Source of the DNA: Cordia subcordata
Taxonomy: Eukaryota > Streptophyta > Magnoliopsida > Boraginales > Cordiaceae
Length of the DNA stretch: 64,000 bases
Assembly: GCA_028554755.1 (NCBI GenBank)
Contig: JAPTOF010000024.1
Coordinates: 2,480,001 to 2,544,000 of the forward strand
Reading direction: 5' to 3'
The position numbers and the translations under genes are program-made. The notes beneath the pieces were generated by a model. That model saw nothing but the letters and a program-made list of their open reading frames with translations, had not been told where the DNA came from and made no database searches. This document shows, in pieces, positions 26,364-37,975 of the stretch (the stretch's first letter is position 1; every line of letters starts with the position of its first letter).

Positions 26364-26888
26364 AGCCTACTCTACTAAGCAAAGCCATAAGATTAAGCAC
26401 AATCACATCACCCAAATAAATAGATAAGAGCATTTGAAACACAAATAACACATGCATATTCACTTAGGTATTTTAGCAAACACATAGACATGTTTGATTT
26501 CCAATACATAGACATATTGAATCATGCCATATATTTATGTAAAAACACATGTATTAAGAGCCAAAGATTTACACAAATCCATTATTCAAAGTCCTAATCT
26601 AATATACAGCAACAATCAACCCTAAATCTAGCCTAATTTAGCAACATATTTACAAGAAATAAAGAAAGAACAAGAAGAACTTCCCTAAATTCTTGCTTCC
26701 AAAATCTGTACAAATCCTTCAAATATTTGTTTAATGCTTCAATCCTAGCTTGGTATGGGGTTTAGATGGTGATTTAGGGTGTTTGGTGAAGTGGGCAAAG
26801 GGTTAGGATTTATTAAGGTTTAAGAAATAAAAGTTCCTTCACTGAAAATGAGCTGAAATAAGCTTTTTATGGATTTTTTCAGCGCATA

Positions 26889-27065
26889 GCCGGTCGACCG
26901 GCTACCGGCTCGTCTTTCTTGGTTGACCGGCTTCAATCATGATGCTCTGTGGAATGGTCGGTCGATCGGCTCCTTGAGGAACTTAACCGGCTTAAATTCT
27001 TTATTCTCTAGAGTGGCCAATCGACCTAGACGGTCGACCGGCTCGTCTTCTAAGTTGACCGGCTG
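26889..27065 (-). promoter_or_regulatory. Palindrome cluster upstream of the LTR TATA box
   Basis: GCCGGTCGACCGGC at 26889-26902 is a perfect 14-bp palindrome. Further near-copies (CGGTCGATCGGC, CGGTCGACCGGC, GTTGACCGGC) follow to about 27065. On the minus strand they lie upstream of a TATA-like word at about 26868-26878. Confidence 0.55.
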
Positions 27066-27335
27066 GATCAGAATGATCCATTCTTCATTCCTTTTGTTCC
27101 GGTCTTCATTCATTAGCTCATTTCTTCCTCGTGTAAGCTTGAACCCTTCCAAAACACTCCTAAAACATGGAATATAACACTTGGTATAGTATTTATGCAT
27201 CTAAATACATTATGTACCAATATTAACAAATATGCATAAACTTTATACTAAGTGCACTCAATTATACTCTAGACACCCTAAAATGTGCATGCAAACACTA
27301 GATGCAAACACGCATAAATGACACACATCAGTAGT

Positions 27336-28695
27336 CTGTAATATAATACATGCGAACAGACTGTGAAGAGTTAAGTTGGTTCAGTTGTAGAGTTGCCTTA
27401 TCAAAATACATAATCACTTGAACTGTTTATAGACTTCAATTTTAGGGCATTACTCAAAAGTGAACAGAGATTGACGAGAAGCATACAACGTCTTCAAAGG
27501 GATTTCTTCTTGCATATCATCACCGACGTTCTTCTTGGAACAAGCATGACTGTTACTTTATCTATTTATTCACGCCGTTATTAGGTACTACAGGATAATA
27601 ATACGACAGATACATAACGTATATAATCTTTTAAGAATCGGGAATTTACTTCAACTTATGATGAGGAGATCGAAAGAGACATTTGCTATCTCATGGTGAT
27701 CAAACTTAATCATGTCAAAATGATATGATATATATTTAGAAGACTGAAAGTGAATTTCCATATTTACGAGCTATGCTTTTGCATTTCCATGATCTTTTTA
27801 ATTACTGTAACCATGAATTATGCTTGTGCAAAATACAGTGAGCTGCCACTTATGCATATATGTGTAAAATAATATAGCGTGCCACTTGACCAAAAATTTT
27901 AGCACTAAGCTTACTTGTCTAGATCTTCTCAGTATACGCAATTATATGAGGATCTATCTTCTTACTTTCAGTATACATGTTGGCAACTTGATTTATTTTC
28001 TTATGCTCATAATATATGTGCATAAACGTTGACATCTAATATTTACAAAATATATAGCATGAGTCTTCTTGTTTTTATTAGGCAAATGTCTAATACTCCT
28101 GTTGATGAACTTCTATCTTTCTTTGCCAACAAACTTGGATTTTCAAGATGCCTCGACCCTTCAGGTCATCTGTAGACAAGAATATTATAGCCGAATAAAA
28201 TACTCGGTCGGGCCTTAACCCCTCACCCCAGGTCCAAGGTCTCACCCCAGGATTTGTCTTATTGGTAAAAAAAGAACCCTCAATGAAGTTTAAAGAGACT
28301 AGCACACACTAGAATTCAAGCTAATAGTAATGAGAAGACCACCTATGGTTATTGGGACTTTTAAAACTTTACCTGGGCAATACTGGAGCATTTTAGTGAT
28401 TTAATACTAACTCTACATTAGCTATTGTAACATTTTCTTTTGATGCTTTAAATGCGAGGTAACATGGGAGGACTTCAGCAAGGTCTAAAATACATGATGC
28501 TCACTTCTGTTGTATTCTGTTTGGGCATATCTTCTAAAGCTTTACATGATGAAGGAAACAAAGCTTACAGGGGTTACCAGTCTAAAGCTAAGAAGATAAA
28601 AATGCTGAACATCTCAGAAGATAACTCTACAATAATAACTCAGTTATGCCACCTTAGCCTCTGATCGGAATTCAAGAATAACTCAGTCACGCCAC
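27336..28695. other. Gene-free stretch
   Basis: AT-rich host sequence of the surrounding insertions. A minus-strand frame at 28090-28305 contains a short GC-richer part but matches no family I know. A 12-14 bp word (AATAACTCAGT.A.GCCAC) occurs twice, near 28636 and 28677, just before the next LTR. Confidence 0.4.
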
Positions 28696-30458
28696 TGATG
28701 TATCTATTTTCTGTGTGGTTTTGCATTGTATTTCTATATCTATTTAGAGGTGTTTTTTTGGCTTATTTGATGACCTTAATGTAGTACTTATACCATAGTT
28801 GTGCATACTCAGATATAAGTGTTTATAATTGAGCTTATAGAGAATGTACTACACTAAGTGCTTATTTTGCATACTTTAGGTGAAGATTGGAGCAAGGCTT
28901 GGAGCTTGATTAAAGATATTGAAGAGATGTCCAAGCTTGCAAAAGGATTTTGAGGCTAAAAAGAGCAAGGAAATACTTTTGAAGGCATGCGGACGAAGCT
29001 CAGAGTAATCGGGAGCAATTGGAGCAAAACTGGGCGAGTTTGAGCACAACACTGCCCCTGTCAGTCACCCCCCTGTCCTCTCCAGGTCGACCGGTAGGGA
29101 GTCCGACAAAGGTAGAGAGCAAATGTTTTTTGCCGGGGATTTAGCCCTCATCTTGCTGGTCGACCGGTAGTGCTTCTAGCAATACCCGCATGACAGCTTT
29201 GTAAGCTCGTTTTTAGCCATTTCTTGGGAACTTAGGAGAACTTTCATAAACTCTTTCACCCATCTCCCAAAACCCTAATCCTCTCATCTCCCACCTCTCA
29301 CACACTCTACCATACACAAAAAAAAACCTAAAAAATCAAGCATCTAGAAGGATCAAATACAGGGATTTGGGCATTAGGCTTTAGATTGTATGGCATGGCT
29401 ATGGATAAAAGGGTATCTCTCTTTTATCCTAAGTTAATCTATGTATGATTAGAGCTATGTAAGGTGTTTATTTCTTATCTAATGGATTGATTGCTATTCT
29501 ATTGTTATAGAAACTTGATGGATTAATATATATATGTTTGTACTTAGGGTTTTGAATGGTTATTTCACATACATATTTATGTGTTTGTAGAAATGCCTCA
29601 ATAATGATGTGTGTATATATGTATATATATATATATATATATATTGAAGTCTATTTTACTATTTAACATTTCTAAATCATTGTATAAGCATGTCTATGTG
29701 TTTGTGTGATGTTTATATGAAATAGGTATGCCTACATACTTGTCTATGTGTGTGTTTGCATACTTAATACCATAATTAGCTTCTATTGCTTACATGTTGG
29801 CTGTTATTGCTTAAATTGGTGTAATCTAAGCATGTCTATGTGTTTAGTAGTAGAATATGACAGTATATTCTCGAATGCCATGCTGTGGATGTGTATGCAT
29901 GCGCTTAAATATTATTTCTGCTATTGTGATGACGATTAGTGGTGCACAACTAATGGCTACCCTTGGTTGAGTTTCCCTTAGCTTTAAATCTAGCTAATAG
30001 GTTTTAGGATAGGTTAATCGACCTTAGACAGAATAGGTCTTAGCTTTAAATCCAGCCAATGGTTTAAATGCTAAGGTTAGATCGATCCAAATCGCCTATA
30101 ACCCTAACTAGCTAGCTCTAATTTCTAAGTCATAAAGACCATATACTGTGGCTATAAGGGTCGACACCTAGGGATGGATTCGCACTGAGTCTTAAGGTAT
30201 CAATTAGGAGGCTAATTAGAGGTCTAGACGAGAACAACCAAGTTTAATCCATCAAACAACCCTAATAAGAAGTAGTAATCACTCATTTGCAAGACGTAAT
30301 CACCATACTCCCTATTTTTGACGTTTGAATCCCTTTAGATCACTTGATTTCCCTATTTTCCACACATCGCCTTTTTTCCTTGCACTTAGATTAGATTTAC
30401 GTTTCCCGCATTCCCTTCGATCTGATAAACCTAAAAAGATCGTAATTTAGGAACCCAC
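28696..30458 (+). mobile_element. Athila-type LTR, 3' end missing
   Basis: It starts TGATGTATCTATTTTCTG and follows the family order: GGTCGACC words at 29085-29092 and 29158-29165, the CCCAAAACCCTAATC region at about 29266, a TA microsatellite (29611-29643), hairpins at 29978-29997 and 30040-30059, and a U5 part. It breaks off at about 30458, before the conserved U5 tail, where a minus-strand copia LTR begins. No target duplication can be tested. Confidence 0.8.
29978..30059 (+). other. Pair of conserved LTR hairpins
   Basis: 29978-29997 has stem TTAGCT/AGCTAA, a double change from TTGGCT/AGCCAA that keeps pairing. 30040-30059 has TTAGCT/AGCCAA with one A-C mismatch. Loop sequence TTAAATC is kept. 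Confidence 0.65.
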
Positions 30459-32035
30459 TAATAGAATCAAGATTACTACATCATAGTCTATAGATCATCA
30501 TGCTTTTAAAAAATATTAAAGAACATATCTAATATGGTGTCAAAACAAGCAATAACAAAGCTATTTGCACACATAAGCACAATATAATTAAATATATAAG
30601 CAAGAAGATGAAGTGATATACCTTCAAGAAGTTGAAGATCCAAGTTAGTGGTCTTTTTGCTTTGTAAAAACTCCACCAAAATAGCCTCTCAATTAGCCTG
30701 TTTCACTATAATCACTTTTCCAAAGCCAGGGTATGTGATGCTGTGTAGTGGGCAAGCATCTAAGAGAGCCATAATTAAAGATCCATGGAGTAGTATGTGT
30801 TCTTGGTGTACTAGGTGAAAAATCCTGCACACCTTTATGAAAGAGGCAAAGGGACTCAAAGGTGTATTGTTGTTAGCTTACTATTTATATTGCATAATAA
30901 CTCTAATTGGGTAAGTTCCTAGAAACAATTAAGTTTCTAGCTATACCTTTTCTAGAAATGGAATACGCCTTCGATATTTCTTTCTCTCTCCTACTCTATA
31001 ACATCTAATTCCATGGAACTCACTTGTCCTGTTGAGAGGTTATAAATTTAATAAGGAAAAACTTGGATAAAGTCCTTTTTCCTTTTATATTCAATTATAT
31101 CTCAATAAAGTACCTCCATAATTAGATTATCTCAATTAATTACATCCATTAGAAAGATGACTAGTGAAGAGACCAAAAGACATAATTACCCTTGGTTCCC
31201 AAAATGACCAAAATGCCCTTACCACCACTTTGGCAACATAAAGGACATTTTGGCCTCAGTCTATTTCCACCAGAAAACCATAGCCGTACTCCAAGGATAA
31301 TTACTTGCTAAGCAGAAATAGGTCACAATCAGTAACCACTGTCTTTGACCAACTGCGCAAAATGACCAAATGCCCCTCTATGTCACCTGTAGTCCAGGCC
31401 CATGAAAAGGCACCATTACCTCCAAGACTACATCTGAAACTTTGGATTCTCTAGTCCAAAGAGTGATCACCACTTGGTCATGGATCTCCTGATCTAGGGA
31501 GTGACCTACAAGCCAAATGACTGATGCACACCTAAAGGGTAATATCACTAGGTCTAAATTTATGATGACCAATAAGACAAATCTAAAGGGGCACATAGAC
31601 TCTATTGTTGCACATGTATGTCCTGATTAATTAGAACACAACACCCAACGTACGAGGCAGACAATCTTATTACTCAAGGCTTCTCCTTATGGTACATCAA
31701 GTTGCTACACCTTAACTTAATTAGTCTATCCATATATGCTCAAGATTAAGAGCATCGGTCACTCGGAAGTAGTGAGTATCTTGTCCTCTATATACGATGG
31801 CACGATTCTAGAAGACATACTCACGGTGATCCTATCTAATGTATGACACATACACTAGAAACGAAGTCTGAAAATACCCTTCAATGACTTAGGTAGATCA
31901 CCCCTATCGGGAGACTTGCCTACTATAGCCTTATCTCGGTAGGTGCCCAACACTATCATTCGGCTATGGACATCTTTATGAAATATCCTAAAACTAGACT
32001 TGGACCTGCCTTGCGTCCAACCTTACTGTGTACCA
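30459..32035 (-). mobile_element. Copia 3' LTR (minus strand), 5' end truncated
   Basis: It matches the LTR at 44630-46368 over most of its length: CATAGTCTATAGATC at the left, AATTGGGTAAGTTCCTAG in the middle, GCTCAAGATTAAGAGCATC and GCCCAACACTA toward the right. The last part of the LTR (its first 300 bp in sense) is missing and it runs directly into a gag remnant at about 32040. A deletion joining gag to the 3' LTR, with loss of pol, would explain this. Confidence 0.75.
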
Positions 32036-32039
32036 CTAA

Positions 32040-32897
32040 ACTGGTTTTAGCGTAGTACATAAGGGACATACCTTCTTGCCCAATAACATGGTACTTAGGA
32101 CAGTTCTTCTTCTAGTGGCCCTTCTTATCATACTTGAAGTACTTCCCTTTGGCTTACCAACACCTACTCCCTACTTTGACCCAAGGGTCCTCTTCTTCTT
32201 CTTCTTCTAGTCATATTACTGCTTTCCCTTTATCTTGGGCTTCTTTCTCTATTTTGGGTGATGCCCAGAAGTGGAAGACTGAGACATGTCCATGACCTAA
32301 AGGCTTTATGATAGCCTCCGCTGCCTGGAGCTCCTTCATCAACTCTATTAGATTTATGTTCAACTTACCCATGTTATGGTTAAGCTTGAACTAATTGAAG
32401 GACGGTGGAAGGGGCTCCAAGATCATGTCCACTTGTAATTGCTCATCAGTGTTTGAACCTAGGATCTTGGTAGTATTGAGGCATTCCATCATCTTAAGCA
32501 CATGCTCTCTGACAGGTGCACCCTTTGCCATCCTAGTGGTCATAAGCTTTCTCATAGCAGCTTGCCTAGTAGGCTTGCTCTGGTCAACAAACATATAGAC
32601 AGTAACGTCATGATCTCTCTGGCTGTTACCATGTTTTGATGCTTGCTCTGCAGAACATCCGACATAGAGGCCAACATATACCCTTTTGCCATACTATTGG
32701 CCTTCTGTCATTTTTGCTCAGCATCACGCACAACATCAAAAGAGTTTGCCCTTACAACAGGACAATAAGTAGTTAGGACATACTTGTACTTCTAGACAGT
32801 GAGTACTATGTCCAGATTTCTTATCTAATCCTCAAAATTTAGACCGGTGAGCTTATGCTCCCTTAGAATTATAGCTAGTGGACTAAAGGAAGTCATA
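32040..32897 (-). pseudogene. Copia gag (UBN2-type) remnant
   Basis: Read on the minus strand from about 32897: SPLAIILREHKLTGLNFED, IRNLDIVLT, KYKYVLTTYCP, then in 32594-32391 the UBN2 core with RQAAMRKLMTTRMAKGAPV and MILEPLPPSFN, continuing NQFKLNHNMGKLN and ELMKELQAAEAI. A degenerate zinc knuckle (YFKYDKKGH.KKNC) lies near 32125. Several stops, and no protease or RT behind it. It would have built the copia particle. Confidence 0.8.
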
Positions 32898-34608
32898 TTG
32901 AGTATCAAACAATAGATCACAATCAATATTGAGTAACATAAACTAGATGCATGTGTAATATATATGTAACAGCGGAAAGAACATACATTGCACTTTCTAC
33001 ATCGTTTGCCATTTTGTAGTTTCACCCTTGAACTCCAATGATGCAACATTGTCTCAACCCTATCACTTGAACTCTACTGACGGGATGGCCGAACAAGCGA
33101 ATAGTCAAGTTAAGTTTAACCCTATTTGGAAATCGCTAATCTAGATAGACACTATCTAATGGTATCCAATCACTATTGATTTGACCTCTCAAATCACCTA
33201 GCCACTGACAGGGTGGCTGAACCCATAATTTAGGTTGAGTGTGAACAACCATTCCTTGATGTTCATTCCCCACTATGTATAGATTTGAGCCTTTCGATGG
33301 GGTAGTGACTTTCATTTACATATTGTGTGATGATTTATGATGATGAACTCTACCGACAGGGTGGCCGAACCTTACCAACGTCCTTATAAATGAACACTTT
33401 AAGTTCATCTTGCTAATTCTAAGCTAAGTAACACCTTTTGATGAGGAGGTAAATGCCACTCTTTCTTAGCGTGGCTGGATATGGAAGGCTGTGGGGTTTT
33501 CCATTCCTCTCTCCCACTCAATATTTAAATTTTGAGGGTTTCTTATCCTCTATTTATCTCAGTTTCCTTTTTAGATCTTAACACCCTTAGGAATCACCGC
33601 AATCCACCTTGTGTTACTTAAAAACATTCGATACCATAAATGGATTGGACCTATTACTGGATTAGAATCCATAAGTAGGCATGCTTTAAGTTATCTTGAT
33701 AAGTCCATTAATTAATTAGCGCAAGAAAAATGAGTAAATTGCCAATTACATGCATTGATTCTTTAGGATCTCTAATTACCAAAATGATTAGCCTAAGCAA
33801 TCTCGAGGGACTTATCAAACTCAAGCAAAACAAGATCCAACGGTTAGACAATTTTAAACCCTATTTGGGTGGACATATTGCTATGTGATAGATTGCAATA
33901 ACCATACATACAATTAAACATGCTTATAAATATTGCAAAATGATCATCCATGGAAAAAATTAAACGGTCCTGAATTGATGGCTCTGTGGGAATAAGCTTT
34001 AGGCTCAAAGCCTAAAGCAATCGGAATGTCGAAATCGTTACAAAGATAGAAAACCCCCTCAGTCGGTCGCCCCTGGTCAACTTACCATCGATTGACCAGT
34101 ATATTTAGTGAACTAATGTCACAGTTAGTCAAGCAAAATCCTTCTGGCGGTCGACCGGCCTTTCCTAAAAGCTTTAGTTCTTTAGCCAGTTAATCTCTGG
34201 GTGTTTACTGATTGACCGACTAGGCCGACCGACTCCTCTAGAATACCTCAAACGACCTGCTCAACCACTTTTTCGGCTCCAAATCATTACATTACAAGGG
34301 ATTACGTAGAAAAACAACCTATACAAGCTTCATCTATAACAAGAAACATAAATGTTGGCCACAAAATACAAGCCATTTTCCCATTCCTATGCTTCTCTCA
34401 AATTGAAACTACAATAGCTTACTACGCAAGAAAATAAATCCATACATTTGAACCTCCAATTAAGACCAATATAACGAACAAGCTGCAACCACAAAGGTTA
34501 GTCTATCACAAATCAACATGGAATCACATAAGTCTTGCCACCCATAATACTATTTCACTTCAATCTACACATTATCATGTTCTTATCTTAAAATATATGC
34601 AAATAGAG
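32898..34608 (-). other. Copia leader-like region, unassigned
   Basis: No coding sequence was recognised. The part at 33065-33365 carries three dispersed copies of a word like CTGACGGGATGGCCGAAC, about 130-145 bp apart. The part at 33807-34070 is repeated at 46369-46639 next to another LTR of this copia family. Words of the GGTCGACCGG type occur at about 34055-34235. It probably lies between primer site and gag of the copia element, but its length (1.7 kb) is unusual, so it may include a further unrecognised insertion. Confidence 0.4.
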
Positions 34609-34613
34609 CCTAA

Positions 34614-35319
34614 TGTAATGCATGGCATATTTTGGCACTTCAATTTTCGCCTTGCCAAGATGATGCCCCTATTTTGGGCCTAAGTTGGCCAATTTTGGTG
34701 GAAGCATTTCCCCTTTTTGTTGCTAATCTTGTGGGGCATGTGCAGGCCCATGCTAATAGCCTTCTAGAAGGGTTGGTGCTTGAGTTTTGAAGGAAAATAG
34801 CTGTCTCCTAGCTTCTTGCCTAGCCCCTTGTTTGCTGCCCAAAATGTCCCAGCTACTATCCAAGGAAAAGAGAGGAAAAACCAGCTGCCATTTTGTAAAT
34901 ATCTTGTGCTTGTATTCGTACATTTGATATATTGATAGGGGTGCACATAGAAAGAGAAAGAAGCTCCATACACAATTGTAAAGAAAACTTTCTCTAAGAG
35001 AAATATAGTGCAATTCTCGCCCAGTTTCTTCTCTGCTCTTTATTAGTATTCTCTATGCTTGCAAGTCCCTTATTTGTGCTTGGAACCTTGTTGCAGCCTC
35101 CATTTGCTGTCCACACTTCGCTGGTTCAGTTGTTGCATAGCCAACACCTATTTCGTGGGGCTTTCCTTAGTGAAGTGTTGAGGTCGTGCTTCATTTCCAA
35201 CACTTCCCTCTTCGTTGCTAATCTCTGGTAACCTCAGGCGTTCTTGGTCAGGTCCTTTACTTGGCTAAGCGCCACACGGTGGTTGGGTTTTTTGGCCTCA
35301 AAACTTTGACCCCGTGAAA
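34614..35319 (+). repeat. G2 chromovirus 5' LTR (706 bp)
   Basis: It begins TGTAATGCATGGCA and ends CCCGTGAAA before a primer site. It aligns along its length with 43903-44611; about nine in ten positions agree in the part I compared by eye. The flank CCTAA (34609-34613) and the right flank CTAAG (44612-44616) share CTAA, consistent with a target duplication. Confidence 0.88.
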
Positions 35320-35320
35320 G

Positions 35321-35334
35321 TTGGTATCAGAGCC
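35321..35334 (+). other. G2 primer-binding site (initiator tRNA-Met)
   Basis: TTGGTATCAGAGCC follows the 5' LTR by one base and matches the standard initiator-Met primer site. Confidence 0.85.
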
Positions 35335-35417
35335 AAGTTTGCTTGGCTCTACTCTGATTTCTGGTGCATTCAGTTTGTGGCTTTGTGCGTTAGTTTTGTT
35401 GCTGTTGGTTCGAGACT

Positions 35418-35720
35418 ATGACTGGTAAGGAAAGTGAAGCTAGCACTTAGGTAGCTGCTAAGAAGCCTTTGAGGAAAGATGCAAAAGCCTCCATGTCTGA
35501 GTCAAGAGACTAGTTAAACTCTGTTGAAACTCGCCTTGAATGTGTGGAGAAGGCCATACTCGAAAAAGCAGCTGTGATAGCTAACCTTATCCCTGTAATA
35601 CAAATCCTGGAAGGTAGTGACGAGGGCAATCTAACTGGTCGTGTGGAAGAGCTAGAGAGAAGAGAGGAAACTTTGCGGGGAGATTTGTTTGCTACTGTCA
35701 ATTCTCTTAGTGATGCTGTG
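35418..35720 (+). pseudogene. G2 gag, first part
   Basis: It begins MTGKESEAST at 35418, with stops soon after. It includes a coiled-coil-like stretch with GRVEELERREETLRGDLF and ends VNSLSDAV, where a solo LTR entered. The next residues (KKSIETFKDNITLSFERL) are at 39593. The rest of the gag is annotated there. Confidence 0.8.
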
Positions 35721-37027
35721 TGATATGTTTGCTTTGTGTGTTTATGTATTGCAAGTATGTACTTGTTTTGAGGTGTTTTAAGCTTTATTTGGTGTATTAA
35801 TATAGCATTTAGGTCATACTTGTGCATATTAGAGTTTACATGTTCATAGTTGAAGTTAAGACTTAAATGCTACACTAATGCATGTTTATTACTTATTTTA
35901 AGTGTCATTTGGAGAGATAATTAGAGCTTGATTGAGGGTGATTGGTGTGTGGAACAAAGCCAAGGTGTTTTGAACATAAAGGAATGAAGAAAAGTGCATT
36001 TGGAAGTGGCCAGGCGAAAGAAGGAAAGACCGAGGCGAAACCAAGCGCAACGTGAGCCAAATTCGGATCTTGCAAACTAAAAAGGACATGGACAAATTTT
36101 GGATATGTTTTAGGGTGCAACAGATGGCTTGGGAGATTCCCCACGACGATACAAAGACATAGAAAAATTGGTGAGCGAATCAGAGCTAAAACGAGCAAGA
36201 TATGATCATTTTACTATCAAGACCATTTAACCTCTGTATAGGCCAGACGACCTAGCCAGTAGACCAGCCAAATTAGAATTTGGGCCAATTTTGGCCGAAC
36301 GACTAGACCCCAAAGTCGATCGACCCGCTGGGCCTCCGGCTGGACGCGTTAACAGCTCTATTTAAGCCACTTTTCAGCCACTTTTGAAGGAGAACAACAC
36401 CCAAATCAAACACCTATTTTCCAAAATCCAAAATCCACCAAAAATCACCTCACACACTTACTTCTAAACACATTTAACACTTGGAATCAAGGATCCAAAA
36501 GGATCAAACACTAGGATTTGGGGCATAGCTCATTGATGTCTTCTTATGAGTGCAAGTTTTAAAAGACCCGCAAGCGAACGGATCGTGCAATACAGTGTTT
36601 ACGAGTGCGGGTGTCGAACCACAGGGAGGCGTGAATATCGTGAATGTATCCTATGCTTGGTGTCCTAAAAGAGCTAAAAAGAAAGATCTAAGCTAAGTGT
36701 ACTTTTTCTTGTGAAGGTTTGGATTGTCGGGAGCTCTAAGTAAATGAAAAAAAACTAAACTATGAATAAAAACAAAAGGAACGCAGGTTGATTAAGAAGA
36801 AACTAACAATTGGAAAGGGATTAGGGTGACTTGGACTTATGAATGGGTAACTCCATACTCAAATGCTATGGGATTAAGGAATGATGGCTAACTATCAAAA
36901 GTGCTCTTAACTAGGTTGTTAGTTAGACTCCTAGAGCTACGGCGTGGTCCTTATGACCTAGGGCCTCAAGAGGGACTAACTAACTTCCTAGGTGGCTTAG
37001 AATGAACCTACCCTAGTACCTAAACCG

Positions 37028-37110
37028 TTGGCTGGGTTTAAAGCCAAGACCTAGTGTTGCTAAGGTCGACTAAATCTATCCTGAAACCTATTGGCTGGAT
37101 TTAAAGCCAA
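37028..37110 (-). other. Pair of conserved LTR hairpins
   Basis: 37028-37047 and 37091-37110 both have perfect TTGGCT/AGCCAA stems with 8-base loops (GGGTTTAA and GGATTTAA). Their spacing of 63 bp is the same as in the pair at 24298-24380. Confidence 0.7.
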
Positions 37111-37429
37111 AGGAAACTCGACCTAGATTAGCCCTAAATTATACTCAGTCATTCTAAGATCACTACAGCAGGATTTGACTAACATTCATACACATGTGAT
37201 ATTGAAATTATGCTTGTTACTAGGCATGCAAATACGCATATAGACATGAATAAAAGCACTACCCACTTCATAACATCCATGTATAAACACATAGACATGA
37301 GTACAGCATGGATTAGATGTGTTTAGTAACAAACAAACTTCAATTAATATATATGTACTCATCTAGGTATTTTATCAAACACATAGACATGAATGAAAGA
37401 ACACCCAATTAAACAAAACAAATCAAAAC

Positions 37430-37451
37430 ATATATATATATATATATATAT
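37430..37451. repeat. (AT)n microsatellite
   Basis: A run of alternating A and T within the nested solo LTR. Confidence 0.85.
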
Positions 37452-37794
37452 TCAGCCATCATATCCCATATCATAAGAGTATAAAATTAACCCATTACAT
37501 AAGTTTAATCACCCTATACAAGCCTACTCAGACATAATAAAAAATAAAATGAAAGAGATATAACGAAACTCCCCTTTCATCCTAGCGATTTTAGAACACA
37601 GCTTGTAAACAATCTCGATTCCAAAGCGTTTGAATCCTCCAACGAAGCTTGGTTCTTCGTGAAAAGTATGTGAAAAGGGTGTGTGAGGCGGCTAGGGAAT
37701 AGGGTTAAGTGTGTGTGAGAATAGGTGTGAAGTGTGTGTAAAAACTCTCCTTTTTTTCTGCTCCGCATCGGGCTTTATTTATAGATTCACGCAT

Positions 37795-37975
37795 AGCGGG
37801 TCGACCGTCTAGGTCGATCGGCCTCTGGAGTACTCGACCGGCTTTCTTCAAGGGCTCTCTGGAGTGGCCGGTCGACCTAGCTGGTCGACCGGCTCTTGAA
37901 GGGGGGGTCGTCCGGCTTTTCGACGAAGCTCTCTGGAGTGGCCGGTCGACCTAGTCGGTCGACCGGCTATTCTTC
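37795..37975 (-). promoter_or_regulatory. Dense GGTCGACCGG palindrome cluster in LTR U3
   Basis: At least five copies of GGTCGACC or close variants occur in 180 bp, including the perfect palindrome CGGTCGACCG at 37956-37965 and a repeated unit CTCTGGAGTGGCCGGTCGACCTAG seen near 37858 and 37931. On the minus strand they stop about 20 bp before CTATAAATAAAG, the likely TATA box. Confidence 0.6.

Larger units (their letters stand above)
25717..27330 (-). mobile_element. Solo Athila-type LTR, minus orientation (1614 bp)
   Basis: Read on the plus strand it starts TGATGTGTTCG and ends CACACATCA. The flanks GTAGG (25712-25716) and GTAGT (27331-27335) look like a 5-bp target duplication with one change. 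The U5 tail (CCCGCAAGCGTGCGGATCG at about 25743) and four to five hairpin repeats (26103-26363) lie at the left. The palindrome GCCGGTCGACCGGC (26889-26902) and a CATAAAAAG TATA-like word (minus strand, about 26868-26878) lie in the right half, as expected for minus orientation. Confidence 0.87.

Noticed and set aside
26937..27200. Open frames on both strands over the palindrome cluster
   Set aside because: They arise because the palindromic motif is GC-richer and low in stops; they lie in LTR promoter sequence with no protein family.
28090..28305. Minus-strand frame with a Trp- and Gly-rich stretch
   Set aside because: Short, no family match and no start context; left as unassigned sequence.
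37795..37975. Regular GGTCGACCGG repeats as a CRISPR-like or satellite array
   Set aside because: Spacing is irregular, units are promoter words inside an LTR next to a TATA box, and there are no uniform spacers.
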